DNA of 64,000 nt, taken from positions 310,001 through 374,000 of the forward strand of contig JBBDQZ010000029.1 in NCBI GenBank assembly GCA_040905705.1. The letters are read 5' to 3'. The DNA comes from JBBDQZ01 sp040905705. GTDB lineage: Bacteria; Bacteroidota; Rhodothermia; Balneolales; Natronogracilivirgulaceae. Numbering within the stretch: the first letter of the stretch is position 1; each line of letters starts with the position of its first letter. Positions 35,019 to 44,349 of the stretch are shown in pieces. The position numbers were made by a program, and so were the translations under genes. Under the pieces are notes generated by a model, which saw only the letters and a list, made by a program, of their open reading frames with translations, did not search any database and was not told the origin of the DNA.

Positions 35019-37559
35019 TTAAGATAGATTATTTTCAGCATCGTCAGGTTCCGATAAAATGGTGAGTTTGGCCGAAAGAATTTCCCTGATCTCATCAATA
35101 TTTTTCGCTTTTGCCAAACGGTTTTTAATATCTTTGATTCCAATCAAACGGCCAAGACGGTTTAGAATGAGCAGATTCCGTTGAAAGCTCATATGAGTAG
35201 GACTCAAAAGTATAAACATCACTTTGACCGGCTCTCCGATTTTTTTTACCTGAAACCCCTCTTCACTGATCGCCAAAAGCAGGGATGGTTTGTCTATATA
35301 ATGTGTACTCAAATGAGTTAACATAACACCCGGAAGATCTCCCGGAAGATTGTCGGGGTCGATAACTTTGAGTTGCTGCATTATCTCTGTGGAGACATCG
35401 GCACGATCGGGAAACTGTGCCTGAATCATCTGTTCAATAGCATCACTGTAGCTCGAATCATCAGAAGATGCAATATAGATCTGATTGGCAGAAATATCCG
35501 GCAACAATGGAGATGCATCGAATCGAAGTACAGCAGCAGGTTGGTGTTTCTCTTCAACCTGAGCCGGATATACTATAATGAAGTTATCCGGATTAATTTG
35601 ACTCGTGATTTGCCTGGGAAGCCTTTCAAGGCTGGGCTGCCATGCAATGGATCCACGCCGGGAACTAAAGAGTATCACGAGATTACGTTCGTGATAGAGC
35701 CCCTTAACTGTTTTGACTATGCTGTTCCAGTTTGTAACTACATGGTACTCTGACGATAATTCAGGATCCTGTTTTTCGATAAATGGTTTGAGAAGAGTAA
35801 GATTACTCTCAGTCGCCAGCAAAAGCGGTCGGGCACCCAATTGATGGATTAGTTTTTTTATCGTCTGAAAGCTGTCAGCGAATCCAGCTTCATATTGTGC
35901 CATAGGCGGTATCATTAATACGACCCGATCGGTAGTATTTAAAGGTTGATCAATTTTCGAAACCAGAATCGTCTCGTCTGTCAACTCCATCAGCTGATCG
36001 AGAACCGATCCGAAAATTCTCTGACGTGTGGTAATTTGTCCGTTCCACCCAATCACAACATCCGATATTCGCAACTCCTTTATAGCGCGTACAATTCCGG
36101 ATGCAATATTCAAATCCACTCGTGTCACTGGTATTACCGGGATATCGGCTGCAGCCGCATGGACGACGGCATGGCTCAGCAACTTTTCACCGGAAGCTAC
36201 TGCGGCATCAACATATTGTGTCTCACGTGCAACCGTTAACGGGAATATCGGTTCGGTACTGTTATTCCCGCGAATCATGATGGCAATATCCATGAGCGCT
36301 TCAGATGTATCCGGGTTGGACAAAGGAACCAGAATACGTTCCGGAGTGTCTGACACTGTAAGTGAAGATTTCTCATCTTGCAGTACCATTCGACGTCCGT
36401 AATGATCAACCAGATAAGGTCCGACAAAGCAGGTTGCCATGATCAGTAGTACCACGGCATTAACTGCCAGTTCATCCAGCAAGCCTATATCAAACCCGAT
36501 CAGCGTCACCGCAAGCGTTGCAGCGGCCTGGGGACTGGTAAGGCCGAGCATTACCCATCCTTCTTCTTTGGTAAGGCGAAACAGGAATTGCGACGATTTG
36601 GCGGCAAGGAATTTTCCAACGATTACCATCAGAAAAAAGAGTAACGCCACCAGCCAAACATCGAGCGAGACCAAAACCCTGACATCCACCAACATTCCGA
36701 CGGATATCAAAAAGAAAGGAATGAAAAGTGCATTTCCGACAAACTGCACTCTGCTCATCAATGTACTGTTTTCTGGTACCAACCGGTTCATGGTCAATCC
36801 AGCAAGGAATGCCCCGATAATGGCAGCAAGACCCGCCAGCTGAGCCAGGTATGCCGTCACAAAAAGTACAGTGAGCAGAAATACATATTCGATATTTGTT
36901 TGATCTTTGACATTGCGAAAAAACCAGCTACCGAGTCGTGGCAGTGTAAAAGTCACCATTAGCAGATACAAAAGCACAAAACCGATGAATGTCATCCAGA
37001 ACTCCATATGAATCTCGCCATGTACCGTTGCTGCCACAATGGCCAGTATTGTAAGTGCCAGAGCATCTGTTACAAGGGTGCCCCCCAAACTCAGGATTAC
37101 TGCAGTATTACGGGAGATACCAAGCCTGCCGGCAATCGGATAGGCAAGAAGTGTGTGTGAACCCACGATGGAGGCGAGTAGTAAAGAGCTGTTCAGGGTA
37201 TAACCCAAAAGCGGTGGTGCGAGAAGCAGACTTGCGAGGGCAGGAAAACCGAACGATATAAAACCGAAGGTGAGACTTCTTCCCCTGAATTTGGTGAATT
37301 TTTCAAGATCAATCGTCAGGCCGGCGATAAACATAAGGTAGAGCAACCCGACGGTACCCAGCAAAATGATAGTACTGTCTCTTTCAAGCAGTCCAAGAGC
37401 ACCCTGTCCGACAGCCGCCCCGGCAAAAATAAGACCGACGATGCCGGGAATACCCATTTTTCCTGAGACAATGGGTACAATCAGAATAATTAGCATCACC
37501 AAAGCGAATATCAGTACGGGGTCGCTGACGGGGAAATCCAGGAAATAAAATGGAGTCAT
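35019..37559 (-). CDS. CPA2 cation:proton antiporter fused to USP-like domains and a C-terminal EIIA-like domain
   Basis: An 846-residue protein. Residues 1-390 hold about twelve membrane segments of a Kef/NapA-type antiporter; LSLGGTLVTDALALTILA carries the conserved ion-binding Asp (about D165). Residues about 400-680 resemble two universal-stress-protein repeats (ERILVPLSNPDTSEALMDIA; DRVVLMIPPMAQYEAG). Residues about 690-835 resemble a fructose-type PTS EIIA domain: LPGVMLTHLSTHYIDKPSLLL aligns with the PtsN active-site region, placing H749 at the phosphohistidine position, and GEPVKVMFILLSPTHMSFQRNLLILNRLGRLI aligns with the following core. The fusion suggests an exchanger controlled by PTS phosphorylation, an inference. 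It lies convergent to ptsN-folD, 159 bases from folD. Confidence 0.85.
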   Translation of the reverse strand: MTPFYFLDFPVSDPVLIFALVMLIILIVPIVSGKMGIPGIVGLIFAGAAVGQGALGLLERDSTIILLGTVGLLYLMFIAGLTIDLEKFTKFRGRSLTFGFISFGFPALASLLLAPPLLGYTLNSSLLLASIVGSHTLLAYPIAGRLGISRNTAVILSLGGTLVTDALALTILAIVAATVHGEIHMEFWMTFIGFVLLYLLMVTFTLPRLGSWFFRNVKDQTNIEYVFLLTVLFVTAYLAQLAGLAAIIGAFLAGLTMNRLVPENSTLMSRVQFVGNALFIPFFLISVGMLVDVRVLVSLDVWLVALLFFLMVIVGKFLAAKSSQFLFRLTKEEGWVMLGLTSPQAAATLAVTLIGFDIGLLDELAVNAVVLLIMATCFVGPYLVDHYGRRMVLQDEKSSLTVSDTPERILVPLSNPDTSEALMDIAIMIRGNNSTEPIFPLTVARETQYVDAAVASGEKLLSHAVVHAAAADIPVIPVTRVDLNIASGIVRAIKELRISDVVIGWNGQITTRQRIFGSVLDQLMELTDETILVSKIDQPLNTTDRVVLMIPPMAQYEAGFADSFQTIKKLIHQLGARPLLLATESNLTLLKPFIEKQDPELSSEYHVVTNWNSIVKTVKGLYHERNLVILFSSRRGSIAWQPSLERLPRQITSQINPDNFIIVYPAQVEEKHQPAAVLRFDASPLLPDISANQIYIASSDDSSYSDAIEQMIQAQFPDRADVSTEIMQQLKVIDPDNLPGDLPGVMLTHLSTHYIDKPSLLLAISEEGFQVKKIGEPVKVMFILLSPTHMSFQRNLLILNRLGRLIGIKDIKNRLAKAKNIDEIREILSAKLTILSEPDDAENNLS

Positions 37560-37756
37560 TAATGAAAAGTCATTGATTTGTAGTCGGATTATTTACTACA
37601 GCCACAGGCAATCTCAGTGAAATCCGATCGACGAATAACGGCGGACATGTAACAGGTCATTCTGATGTTCCATGAGAAAATAAAATTTAAGGAAAATATC
37701 GGTCTTCTGACCCGTCCATTGCACTAAATAAAAAAAATAAAATAAATGATTTTTGG

Positions 37757-37774
37757 GTGACAGTATGTTGTCAC
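37757..37774. promoter_or_regulatory. Perfect GTGACA-N6-TGTCAC palindrome, possible operator
   Basis: GTGACA (37757-37762) and TGTCAC (37769-37774) flank six bases. It lies 49 bases before the start of the small gene at 37824, a typical operator position. The half-site spacing differs from a CRP site (TGTGA-N6-TCACA), so the binding factor is unknown. Confidence 0.45.
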
Positions 37775-37823
37775 AGGTGGATTGTAACTTCTGTTTAACA
37801 ATTGTAATTAAACGGAGCAGACA

Positions 37824-38159
37824 ATGAATACAGCAAAAAAACTTGTACGACAATTTCCTGAACCATTTTCCACACGTAAAGAAAGAAATAACCTTTCTGA
37901 ATCAAAATTACCGATTCTGCAAGAAGCTCATGAACTCTTTGCCCTTATGGGATGGGATAACCTCCCGCAAGAAATACGCCTCAGCATAGCTGTAGATGTA
38001 ATCGGCTATAGGGATGAATTATCGGGATTGTATTCGACTTGCGACCCGATGGTACGTAATCGTCGCAAAAGTATCTCATTTTGGGTTAATAATTATCTGA
38101 ACGGGTATTGCAATGCGGACACAGCTGCAAAGGCACTCAGGGTGTGTTATCTGGATTGA
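37824..38159 (+). CDS. Hypothetical protein, 111 aa
   Basis: I do not recognise this family. The product is a small soluble, largely helical protein (KLPILQEAHELFALMGWDNLPQEIRLSIAVDVIGYRDELSG) with a basic N terminus and a cysteine near each end of the C-terminal half; no signal peptide. It is supported by a good ribosome binding site (GGAG, seven bases before the ATG), an upstream palindrome, and its isolation between two minus-strand genes, which leaves no opposing gene on this stretch. It could be a small regulator or a toxin or antitoxin-like protein; nothing proves it. Confidence 0.55.
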   Translation: MNTAKKLVRQFPEPFSTRKERNNLSESKLPILQEAHELFALMGWDNLPQEIRLSIAVDVIGYRDELSGLYSTCDPMVRNRRKSISFWVNNYLNGYCNADTAAKALRVCYLD

Positions 38160-38217
38160 CGGAGATAACATAATATGTCTCATATGGCAGTATGCTCAAC
38201 ATGCAACTTATGTTTGC

Positions 38218-39174
38218 TCAAAATCGTCCGAGAATGACAAGCAATCTCATAATCAGATTGTCTAAAGGTGTATTGCGTCGAACCGGCATATTTACAGCAT
38301 AACGGATGCGTCCAAATAACGCTTTGTCACGAGCATTCAAAAACCCCTTTAGGATTGCATGTTTTTCTCCGGAAAGTTTTTCACCAAAGCACTGCAGGAA
38401 TATACGTGCCTGATCGGTGACTTTTTCTGGTATATCATTGTGCCCCATAAATCTAAGAGTTCGCGCATACAATTCCATTAAAAAATTGGGAGTAGCGGGG
38501 GTGACGTTGGTTTTATGCTTTCGGTACAAAATACCCGGATTGTCATCATAACAAACATGTCCGAATGCCGATGTCACAAGATAACACCACCAGTCATGCA
38601 TAAGTGCCCAGTCAGGTATCTTGGAACAGATCAGGTTTCGTGCAGCAACATTCAAAACAACAGTACATCCGGTAGCCTGGTTTTGAACAAGTGCATTATT
38701 GAATCCATGGGTCGTTGGTATCGTGCTATACCCGATTGTTCGAAGTCGTTCGTCAGTAAATTCAAGCCTGGAATAGTACATGCACGGAATCGTCGGAAGC
38801 GAATTATTTTGTTGCAGACCTATTTTTTTTGCAGCACGGAATAGTTTGTCAGGTTTCCAATAATCATCCTGATCACAAAAAGCGTACATATCAAATCCAG
38901 TACCCGCATCTTTAAGCAGTTTCATAAAACTGGCGAAAACACCTATATTTTCTCCAGTATCCACCTTAATCTGCGGAAAACGGGTTGCATAATTTTCCAG
39001 AAGTGATAGAGTACCATCCTTTGAGCCGTCATCACGAATGAATATGGTTATTTGAACATCCTGTTGCGCAAGAATACTATCTATTTGTTCATTCAAATAA
39101 TGAATACCATTCAGGGTAGACATTAATACAGCAATCTTCGGTGTAGATGAGGTGGGTTGATTATTCATATGCAA
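38218..39174 (-). CDS. Glycosyltransferase family 2, rhamnosyltransferase-like
   Basis: A 318-residue inverting GT-A transferase. The N terminus IAVLMSTLNGIHYLNEQIDSILAQ, the nucleotide-binding FIRDDGSKDGTL and the metal-binding MYAFCDQDDYWKPDKL are clear. The C-terminal half matches rhamnosyltransferases acting on O-antigens, but acceptor and sugar are unknown. Last gene of the minus-strand glycan cluster; its start overlaps the preceding gene by 14 bases. Confidence 0.88.
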   Translation of the reverse strand: MHMNNQPTSSTPKIAVLMSTLNGIHYLNEQIDSILAQQDVQITIFIRDDGSKDGTLSLLENYATRFPQIKVDTGENIGVFASFMKLLKDAGTGFDMYAFCDQDDYWKPDKLFRAAKKIGLQQNNSLPTIPCMYYSRLEFTDERLRTIGYSTIPTTHGFNNALVQNQATGCTVVLNVAARNLICSKIPDWALMHDWWCYLVTSAFGHVCYDDNPGILYRKHKTNVTPATPNFLMELYARTLRFMGHNDIPEKVTDQARIFLQCFGEKLSGEKHAILKGFLNARDKALFGRIRYAVNMPVRRNTPLDNLIMRLLVILGRF

Positions 39175-40618
39175 ACAGACTCAAAAACTCTTTTCGGAGT
39201 CGTGCAGGCTCATATTCTACAGGGCGGCTAAAGGAAACATGATCTTCGGATACATCAATCAGCAGCTGATTGATTGTACTATCGATCGCTTGTTCATTCA
39301 CTGGGTCAAAACAGTAACATTGGGGAATTTGCAAAGCGGCTCGAAAAAGTGCACTGTCGGTTGGACATGCAACAAGTATGGGTTTTTTTACGGCAATATA
39401 GTCATAAAATTTTGCAGGGATAGAGCCCCGGGATGCAGAGAGCAGGAGCAGGATATCCGCATGACTCATTCGTTCGAGTGCCTGATGGTGAGTGACACTA
39501 TTACTACGCTTCCATTCCCACCCGGCATGCTGAAATTTTTCTGCCCACGACTGTAATATCTTCTCTTCATCAATAACCATATTCCCCAGAAAACAGATCT
39601 CACCTGTTACAGATCCTCGTTCAGCAACTTTTAATAACGGTTCAAGCAGATGGTTGACATTTCGCTCCGGACGTGAACTGAATAACCGTCCGGCGTACAA
39701 AAAACGGACCGCCTGTGTTTTATCAGTTGCCGATTTCTGCTTTTTTAATTCCGGGTTGATGCTTTCTGTGGTATTGGCAGTTTTCTTTCCCGAACAGAGG
39801 GCATTCGTTTCAAACGGATAAGCGTTTGTAATCACCCGGATCTTATCTTTCCAGTCTGAATATCGGGACTCAAGCATACTTTTCCAGGACTCGGATGTAA
39901 CAATGACTCGCCAGGCACATTGAATCATACGCTTTTCGAGCCGTTCTTCTCTCCATTGCTGAATAGTAGAATAGCGCAAGAGAGGTTTCATGGGATCATC
40001 CAGCCAACCATCACGCATATCCATAAGAAATAATCCTCCGAAACGCCGGGAAAGGAAAGCGGCTGCTATAAAAGATGATTCAGGAGGGGATGACGCCAGA
40101 ATCCATCCGGAAACGGCGGCTCTATCGATTACAAGAGGATGACGTTTAACCCGTCGCGCCCAGATAATCACAGGATCGGGGATTAGCAAGGCATAGGCAA
40201 GCCAACGTCTGAGTCGGTTTGGTTTGCGAACTATCCGTCGTGTCCGGTTTGTATGGCTGTCAATCGATCCTGTGAAATGCTTAGTAGTTTTTTGATATAA
40301 AATCGTTTTGTTGATTGGATCCCCGACAACTTTTGCAGGGTTATCGGTTGAAATCGACTCATCCTGAATAGCAACCGGGCCATGCAGATCATCCGGATAA
40401 AACCGGAGTGGATCACGAATAGTAATAACTTCACCAAAATGTGTCTCTTGAGAGCGATCGCGTAACCCTGCACGTACAACAATAACCTTAAAACCTTCGT
40501 CAGCCAGCCATTGTACTATTCGCCCTGCGCGAAGCATACCCACATTTCCGGATTCCCCCCAAAACGGAGCTATAAAAAGCACTGTTTTGGATCTTTTGAT
40601 TCCTGCCGTTTCAGTCAT
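39161..40618 (-). CDS. Glycosyltransferase, GT4-like (GT-B fold)
   Basis: A protein of 485 residues with a two-lobed GT-B layout. The N-terminal lobe starts VLFIAPFWGESGNVGMLRAGRI; the C-terminal lobe shows RFLYAGRLFSSRPERNVNHLLEPLL and the donor-binding region LLLLSASRGSIPAKFYDYIAVKKPILV. The frame is open 30 bases further upstream to 40648, but the Met at 40618 is a more usual start. A long linker (about residues 95-175) is unusual. It overlaps the next glycosyltransferase and belongs to the glycan cluster. Confidence 0.85.
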   Translation of the reverse strand: MTETAGIKRSKTVLFIAPFWGESGNVGMLRAGRIVQWLADEGFKVIVVRAGLRDRSQETHFGEVITIRDPLRFYPDDLHGPVAIQDESISTDNPAKVVGDPINKTILYQKTTKHFTGSIDSHTNRTRRIVRKPNRLRRWLAYALLIPDPVIIWARRVKRHPLVIDRAAVSGWILASSPPESSFIAAAFLSRRFGGLFLMDMRDGWLDDPMKPLLRYSTIQQWREERLEKRMIQCAWRVIVTSESWKSMLESRYSDWKDKIRVITNAYPFETNALCSGKKTANTTESINPELKKQKSATDKTQAVRFLYAGRLFSSRPERNVNHLLEPLLKVAERGSVTGEICFLGNMVIDEEKILQSWAEKFQHAGWEWKRSNSVTHHQALERMSHADILLLLSASRGSIPAKFYDYIAVKKPILVACPTDSALFRAALQIPQCYCFDPVNEQAIDSTINQLLIDVSEDHVSFSRPVEYEPARLRKEFLSLFAYE

Positions 40619-40670
40619 TCTTGACCTAATAAAGATATTTACAAACAACCGGGACGCTTAAATAACCCAT

Positions 40671-40690
40671 ATCTACTTATATCTACTTAT
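40671..40690. repeat. Two tandem copies of a 10-bp unit
   Basis: ATCTACTTAT is repeated twice without gap in the 92-base space between two glycosyltransferase genes. It is a small tandem duplication with no known role. Confidence 0.6.
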
Positions 40691-40710
40691 GAAACACTTT
40701 TGCAATGATT

Positions 40711-41898
40711 TTATGTATGGATGACATACTGATACTGTTCATACAGCCTGTCAGTTTGTATTCTTGCATCAAAATGGGTTTGAATATGATGCCTTGCACG
40801 ACGTGCCATTTGCGGCCATTCATTACAAGATTCAATAGCGTTCTGAAGTTGTATAACAAGATCATCAAGAACAGCTTCTTCCGCCAGCCATCCGGTCTGA
40901 CCGTCAATTATTACGCCTGGAATATCACAATGACGGGTGCTGACAACCACCATACCCGATGCAGACATTTCAATAATAGATACCGGCACACCACCCTCAC
41001 AATCCCCATCTTTGGCATGTAAGCTTGGTGAAAGAAAAATATGATGATCCTCAGCGATTTTCAACATTTCATCATGCGGTTGAAATCCGGTAAGGTGTAC
41101 CACATTTTCCAGTTTATTTTGACGAATCGTTTCTAATATCCGTGTTTTTTCAGCTTGTGATGCCCGGTCTGTTGATCCATCTCCTATCAGGGTCACTTTA
41201 ATTTTATAACGATCAAGCAATGCTGCTACAGCTTTCAGAGCTAACGGTATTCCTTTTTTTTCACGAAAAGAAGCCGCAACAAGTATACGCAATTCACTTT
41301 GACCATCCCATGTTCGAGGACGCAACACAATACGTTCAATATCTATTCCCAGTGGATGAATCACGATTTTATCCGTTGGGCAACCCAGTTTTTCAATGGC
41401 AGTGGCCATGTGAGGCCCTTCACAGAAGATACGTGCCGTTTGCTTAAACATTTCCTTATACCGTTTATACCAGCGTGTATCAGATTCCGGAATTTGTCGG
41501 ATATCCATGCCGTAAAAACTGGCCACATGAGGAATTTTTCCGGCGATAGCAAGCTTGCTGCCGGAACAGGCGGTATGACCAAAATGTGAGTGTATCAATT
41601 GAATCTTTTCGTTTCGCAATGTTTCCAAGTAGAAGGGGAGTGTTTTGCGAATCCCGCTTTTTTGCAAAAATCGCTGAAACCATTGTGTCGGGAGCGGCAA
41701 TGCATCAAATTGGTAAAGAGGAGCAACCTGAAAATTGGAAGGATGGTCAGTTTTTTCACATAAAACTATATTGAGGCAGTGCGATTCCAGCCCACTAATC
41801 AGCTGGTGTAACCAGGTCATGGTGCCTGGCAGCCAGACATTTTGAAAATGAGCAACCTTGAATGGCTGAGAAAAAGAATGGGAAGTTGATATACTCAA
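40711..41898 (-). CDS. Glycosyltransferase family 4 (WcaL/colanic-acid type)
   Basis: A 395-residue retaining GT-B transferase. It shows LIHSHFGHTACSGSKLAIAGKIPHVASFYGMDI, a loop typical of WcaL/AmsK/CpsK enzymes, then LRILVAASFREKKGIPLALKAVAAL, and the family signature GDCEGGVPVSIIEMSASGMVVVSTRHCDIPGVI with the conserved E-x7-E. It shares an ATGA 4-base overlap with the flippase gene. It probably adds a hexose to the lipid-linked unit. Confidence 0.9.
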   Translation of the reverse strand: MSISTSHSFSQPFKVAHFQNVWLPGTMTWLHQLISGLESHCLNIVLCEKTDHPSNFQVAPLYQFDALPLPTQWFQRFLQKSGIRKTLPFYLETLRNEKIQLIHSHFGHTACSGSKLAIAGKIPHVASFYGMDIRQIPESDTRWYKRYKEMFKQTARIFCEGPHMATAIEKLGCPTDKIVIHPLGIDIERIVLRPRTWDGQSELRILVAASFREKKGIPLALKAVAALLDRYKIKVTLIGDGSTDRASQAEKTRILETIRQNKLENVVHLTGFQPHDEMLKIAEDHHIFLSPSLHAKDGDCEGGVPVSIIEMSASGMVVVSTRHCDIPGVIIDGQTGWLAEEAVLDDLVIQLQNAIESCNEWPQMARRARHHIQTHFDARIQTDRLYEQYQYVIHT

Positions 41899-43358
41899 TG
41901 TGAGAAGTACCTCTTTTTTATCAAATCACGAATCTCCAGAAAAAGCGTGCGTTCAAGATAAAATGCGAATACAAAAAATAGGAGTATGCCTGTCAGGATC
42001 ATAACGGCAAGATTAATAATGAGGCCGGGAAATACGGATATGTGACCAATAACCCACACGAAACCGGCCATGAACAAGCCGGGGAGAATCGCATGAAAAA
42101 GGACCAAAAAATAGTCTTTTCCGGGAGGCTTGATCAGTGGCCGTATCATCAGAAACCAGAAGGATATGAACAGTAACATATGCAACATGAGCAGCGACCA
42201 TGCAACACCGGTAAGGCCACCCAGTTGTGCACCGGCATAGATACAAGGTGCACTAACCACCATCAGGAATAAATTCCATTTGAACCCCAGATCAGCTCTC
42301 CCTTTGGCAAGCTGAAGACTGCCAGAAGGAGCACCTGTTGACCGAATCAATGCATAGACACCGAGAATCTGTAAAATATAAATACTGTCATGCCATTGAT
42401 CATCAAATAATAGCGGGATAAAAAGCGGAGCAACCAGGATCATGCCCAACAAAATCGGAGTATTAAGCATAGTCACCACTTTAACCAATTTCAAATAATT
42501 GTTTCTCAGCATTTGGGCTTGCTCTTGCATTCGCGCAAACACGGGAAACATGACACTGCTTATAATCTGATTGATACGCACTGTCGGTGTAATGACAAAG
42601 CTGTGGGCAATCGTATAAATCCCCAATGCATGAGGACCAATCAGCCCTCCAATCATTAGCTGGTCAAGACGTGAGTTAAGGAAAATGAGGACGCGTTCAC
42701 CGATCTGGAATCTCCCAAAACGAACGAATTTTCCAAGGCCCTTTGTCGTAAAATTAAATGACGGCCACCAATACCGGCTACCGTAATAAACGGTAACAAG
42801 GGTTCCCAGGGCAGTGCCACTGAGATAACCGATGACCATAGACCAGACACCGAATCCGAGGGCTGCCAGACTGATTGCAATGATCAAATAGGTGGTTGCC
42901 GTAGCCACATCCTGAAGAGCTATAAGATCAAAACGAAGCTCTTTGGTCATAATGATTCGAAATTGTGTCCCGGCTGCAGCCATAATCACGGCAAACATCG
43001 CCGCAGGAAAGTATACAGACAGTTCCGGATGTCCGAACAATGCAGCAATAGGAAAAGCCAGGATGTTCAGCAGAATATAAAGTCCGACAGCATAGCATAT
43101 ATTCAATAAAAATAGTGTATTCAACAGGTCCTGGGCGACAATTTTATAATGTATGATTGCCGGACTCATTCCTCCGTCGGAAAAGGCTTGGGTTAACCAG
43201 ATGGTCATTAACAGGATGGTCATTGTTCCAATTTCTTCCGGACTTAGAAAGAATGCTAATATAGGAAGTTGAACCAATTGTATTACAGAGACATAGATAC
43301 TTGAACCAGCAGTCCATTGCATGCTATTGAACGCTTGTTCTTTCAATGAGTCAACCAT
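41895..43358 (-). CDS. Oligosaccharide flippase (Wzx/PST family, WzxC-like)
   Basis: A polytopic protein with about 14 membrane segments and the MOP-family start SLKEQAFNSMQWTAGSSIYVSVIQLVQLPILAFFLSPEEIG. The LSPEEIGTMTILL and FGRFQIGERVLIFLNSRLDQLMIGGLIGPHALGIYTIA stretches are typical of WzxC/TuaB exporters that flip lipid-linked glycans across the inner membrane. The start at 43358 is favoured over 43373 because it follows the usual MVDSLK pattern; it overlaps the preceding gene by 8 bases. Confidence 0.9.
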   Translation of the reverse strand: MVDSLKEQAFNSMQWTAGSSIYVSVIQLVQLPILAFFLSPEEIGTMTILLMTIWLTQAFSDGGMSPAIIHYKIVAQDLLNTLFLLNICYAVGLYILLNILAFPIAALFGHPELSVYFPAAMFAVIMAAAGTQFRIIMTKELRFDLIALQDVATATTYLIIAISLAALGFGVWSMVIGYLSGTALGTLVTVYYGSRYWWPSFNFTTKGLGKFVRFGRFQIGERVLIFLNSRLDQLMIGGLIGPHALGIYTIAHSFVITPTVRINQIISSVMFPVFARMQEQAQMLRNNYLKLVKVVTMLNTPILLGMILVAPLFIPLLFDDQWHDSIYILQILGVYALIRSTGAPSGSLQLAKGRADLGFKWNLFLMVVSAPCIYAGAQLGGLTGVAWSLLMLHMLLFISFWFLMIRPLIKPPGKDYFLVLFHAILPGLFMAGFVWVIGHISVFPGLIINLAVMILTGILLFFVFAFYLERTLFLEIRDLIKKRYFSH

Positions 43359-44328
43359 TACGTTTCCCTGCACTTCGGATGAAATTGATGAAATTGGTCA
43401 ATAATGAACGCTGACTAACAACGGGTGAAGGAAGGCGATAAGGCAAAAATTTATCTTTAAATTGTTCAACACCTCTGTGACCCCCACTCGGACTGAGATC
43501 AAACCAGGTGAAACCACGGTTACGATAGTACCAGAATAAATCAGCGTGATACAGCTCACCTAATCGATGCATCATGTAATCAGTATCCTTGACAGCTTGC
43601 CATGAAACAACATTATGATTACCCAATCCAACAATTCTCCCTCCTACAAGCTGATGCTCTTTATTATAACAGCCCCAAAAGTCAACATGATCACAACCGA
43701 TCAAGCAGGAATAAAAAGCTGGCGAGTGCATTTTTGTGACTTTTTGCCATCGCTGTCGAGCGTTAAAATAGATTTTCATAAAGGGCTTCAGGTCTGTCTC
43801 ATTGGTGATTCGAACATTGAAACCCTCGGAACGAGCTTTCGCGGCATCTTTCAATACGCCTTTCTTTTTCAATTGTGAGGCCAGTTTTTCTTCTTTTTGA
43901 TTCAGAAAAACAGTTTGAGTAAAATCTTTATCACCCGAAATCGAGATATTTACCTCACGCAACAGGTAAGGGTTAACACGAAAAAAACCGTTAGGAACAA
44001 GCGATATAAATTTTTGTGTGAGTAATTTCAGATGTTCCGGCTTCAGGTTACTGGAACTGATAGGGCCTCCATAAGTACCACCGGGTGAAGATTCCCGGAT
44101 GCGGATACTTCCCAGCAGACGTTTACCCGTTGTACCCGGTATGATTGCCTTTACCCCGTCACTGAAAGTAAACATGATAGGATCCGCCCGGTATGTATCA
44201 GCATAAGCCTCTTCCCAGCAATAGCACCATTCAGGAGATTCAAAAAATGTGGCCCAGCGGCATTGATGCCAGGTATCTGCCCATTCATCCTTGTCGGGAA
44301 CAGTGGTATCCACTATCTTCAGAGTCAT
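43351..44328 (-). CDS. FemAB/GNAT-like acyltransferase
   Basis: A 325-residue protein of the BioF2/FemAB-like GNAT group. Two acetyltransferase-like halves are visible, with FFESPEWCYCWEEAYADTY and ESSPGGTYGGPIS in the first, and FMKIYFNARQRW, GGRIVGLGNHNVVSWQAVKDTDYMMHRLGELYHADLFWYYRNRGFTWFDLSPSGGHRGVEQFKDKF in the second. Members act on peptidoglycan bridges or amino-sugar acyl groups. Its place between a WecE-like aminotransferase and a flippase suggests it N-acylates the aminodeoxy sugar; this is an inference. Confidence 0.82.
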   Translation of the reverse strand: MTLKIVDTTVPDKDEWADTWHQCRWATFFESPEWCYCWEEAYADTYRADPIMFTFSDGVKAIIPGTTGKRLLGSIRIRESSPGGTYGGPISSSNLKPEHLKLLTQKFISLVPNGFFRVNPYLLREVNISISGDKDFTQTVFLNQKEEKLASQLKKKGVLKDAAKARSEGFNVRITNETDLKPFMKIYFNARQRWQKVTKMHSPAFYSCLIGCDHVDFWGCYNKEHQLVGGRIVGLGNHNVVSWQAVKDTDYMMHRLGELYHADLFWYYRNRGFTWFDLSPSGGHRGVEQFKDKFLPYRLPSPVVSQRSLLTNFINFIRSAGKRNG

Positions 44329-44349
44329 GGTGCGATGGGTAAATAGGGA

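Noticed and set aside
37757..37774. CRP/FNR binding site
   Set aside because: Half-sites are GTGACA/TGTCAC with six bases between, not TGTGA-N6-TCACA or TTGAT-N4-ATCAA.
40671..40690. Tandem decamer as possible iteron or CRISPR-like repeat
   Set aside because: Only two copies and no spacers; treated as a small duplication.
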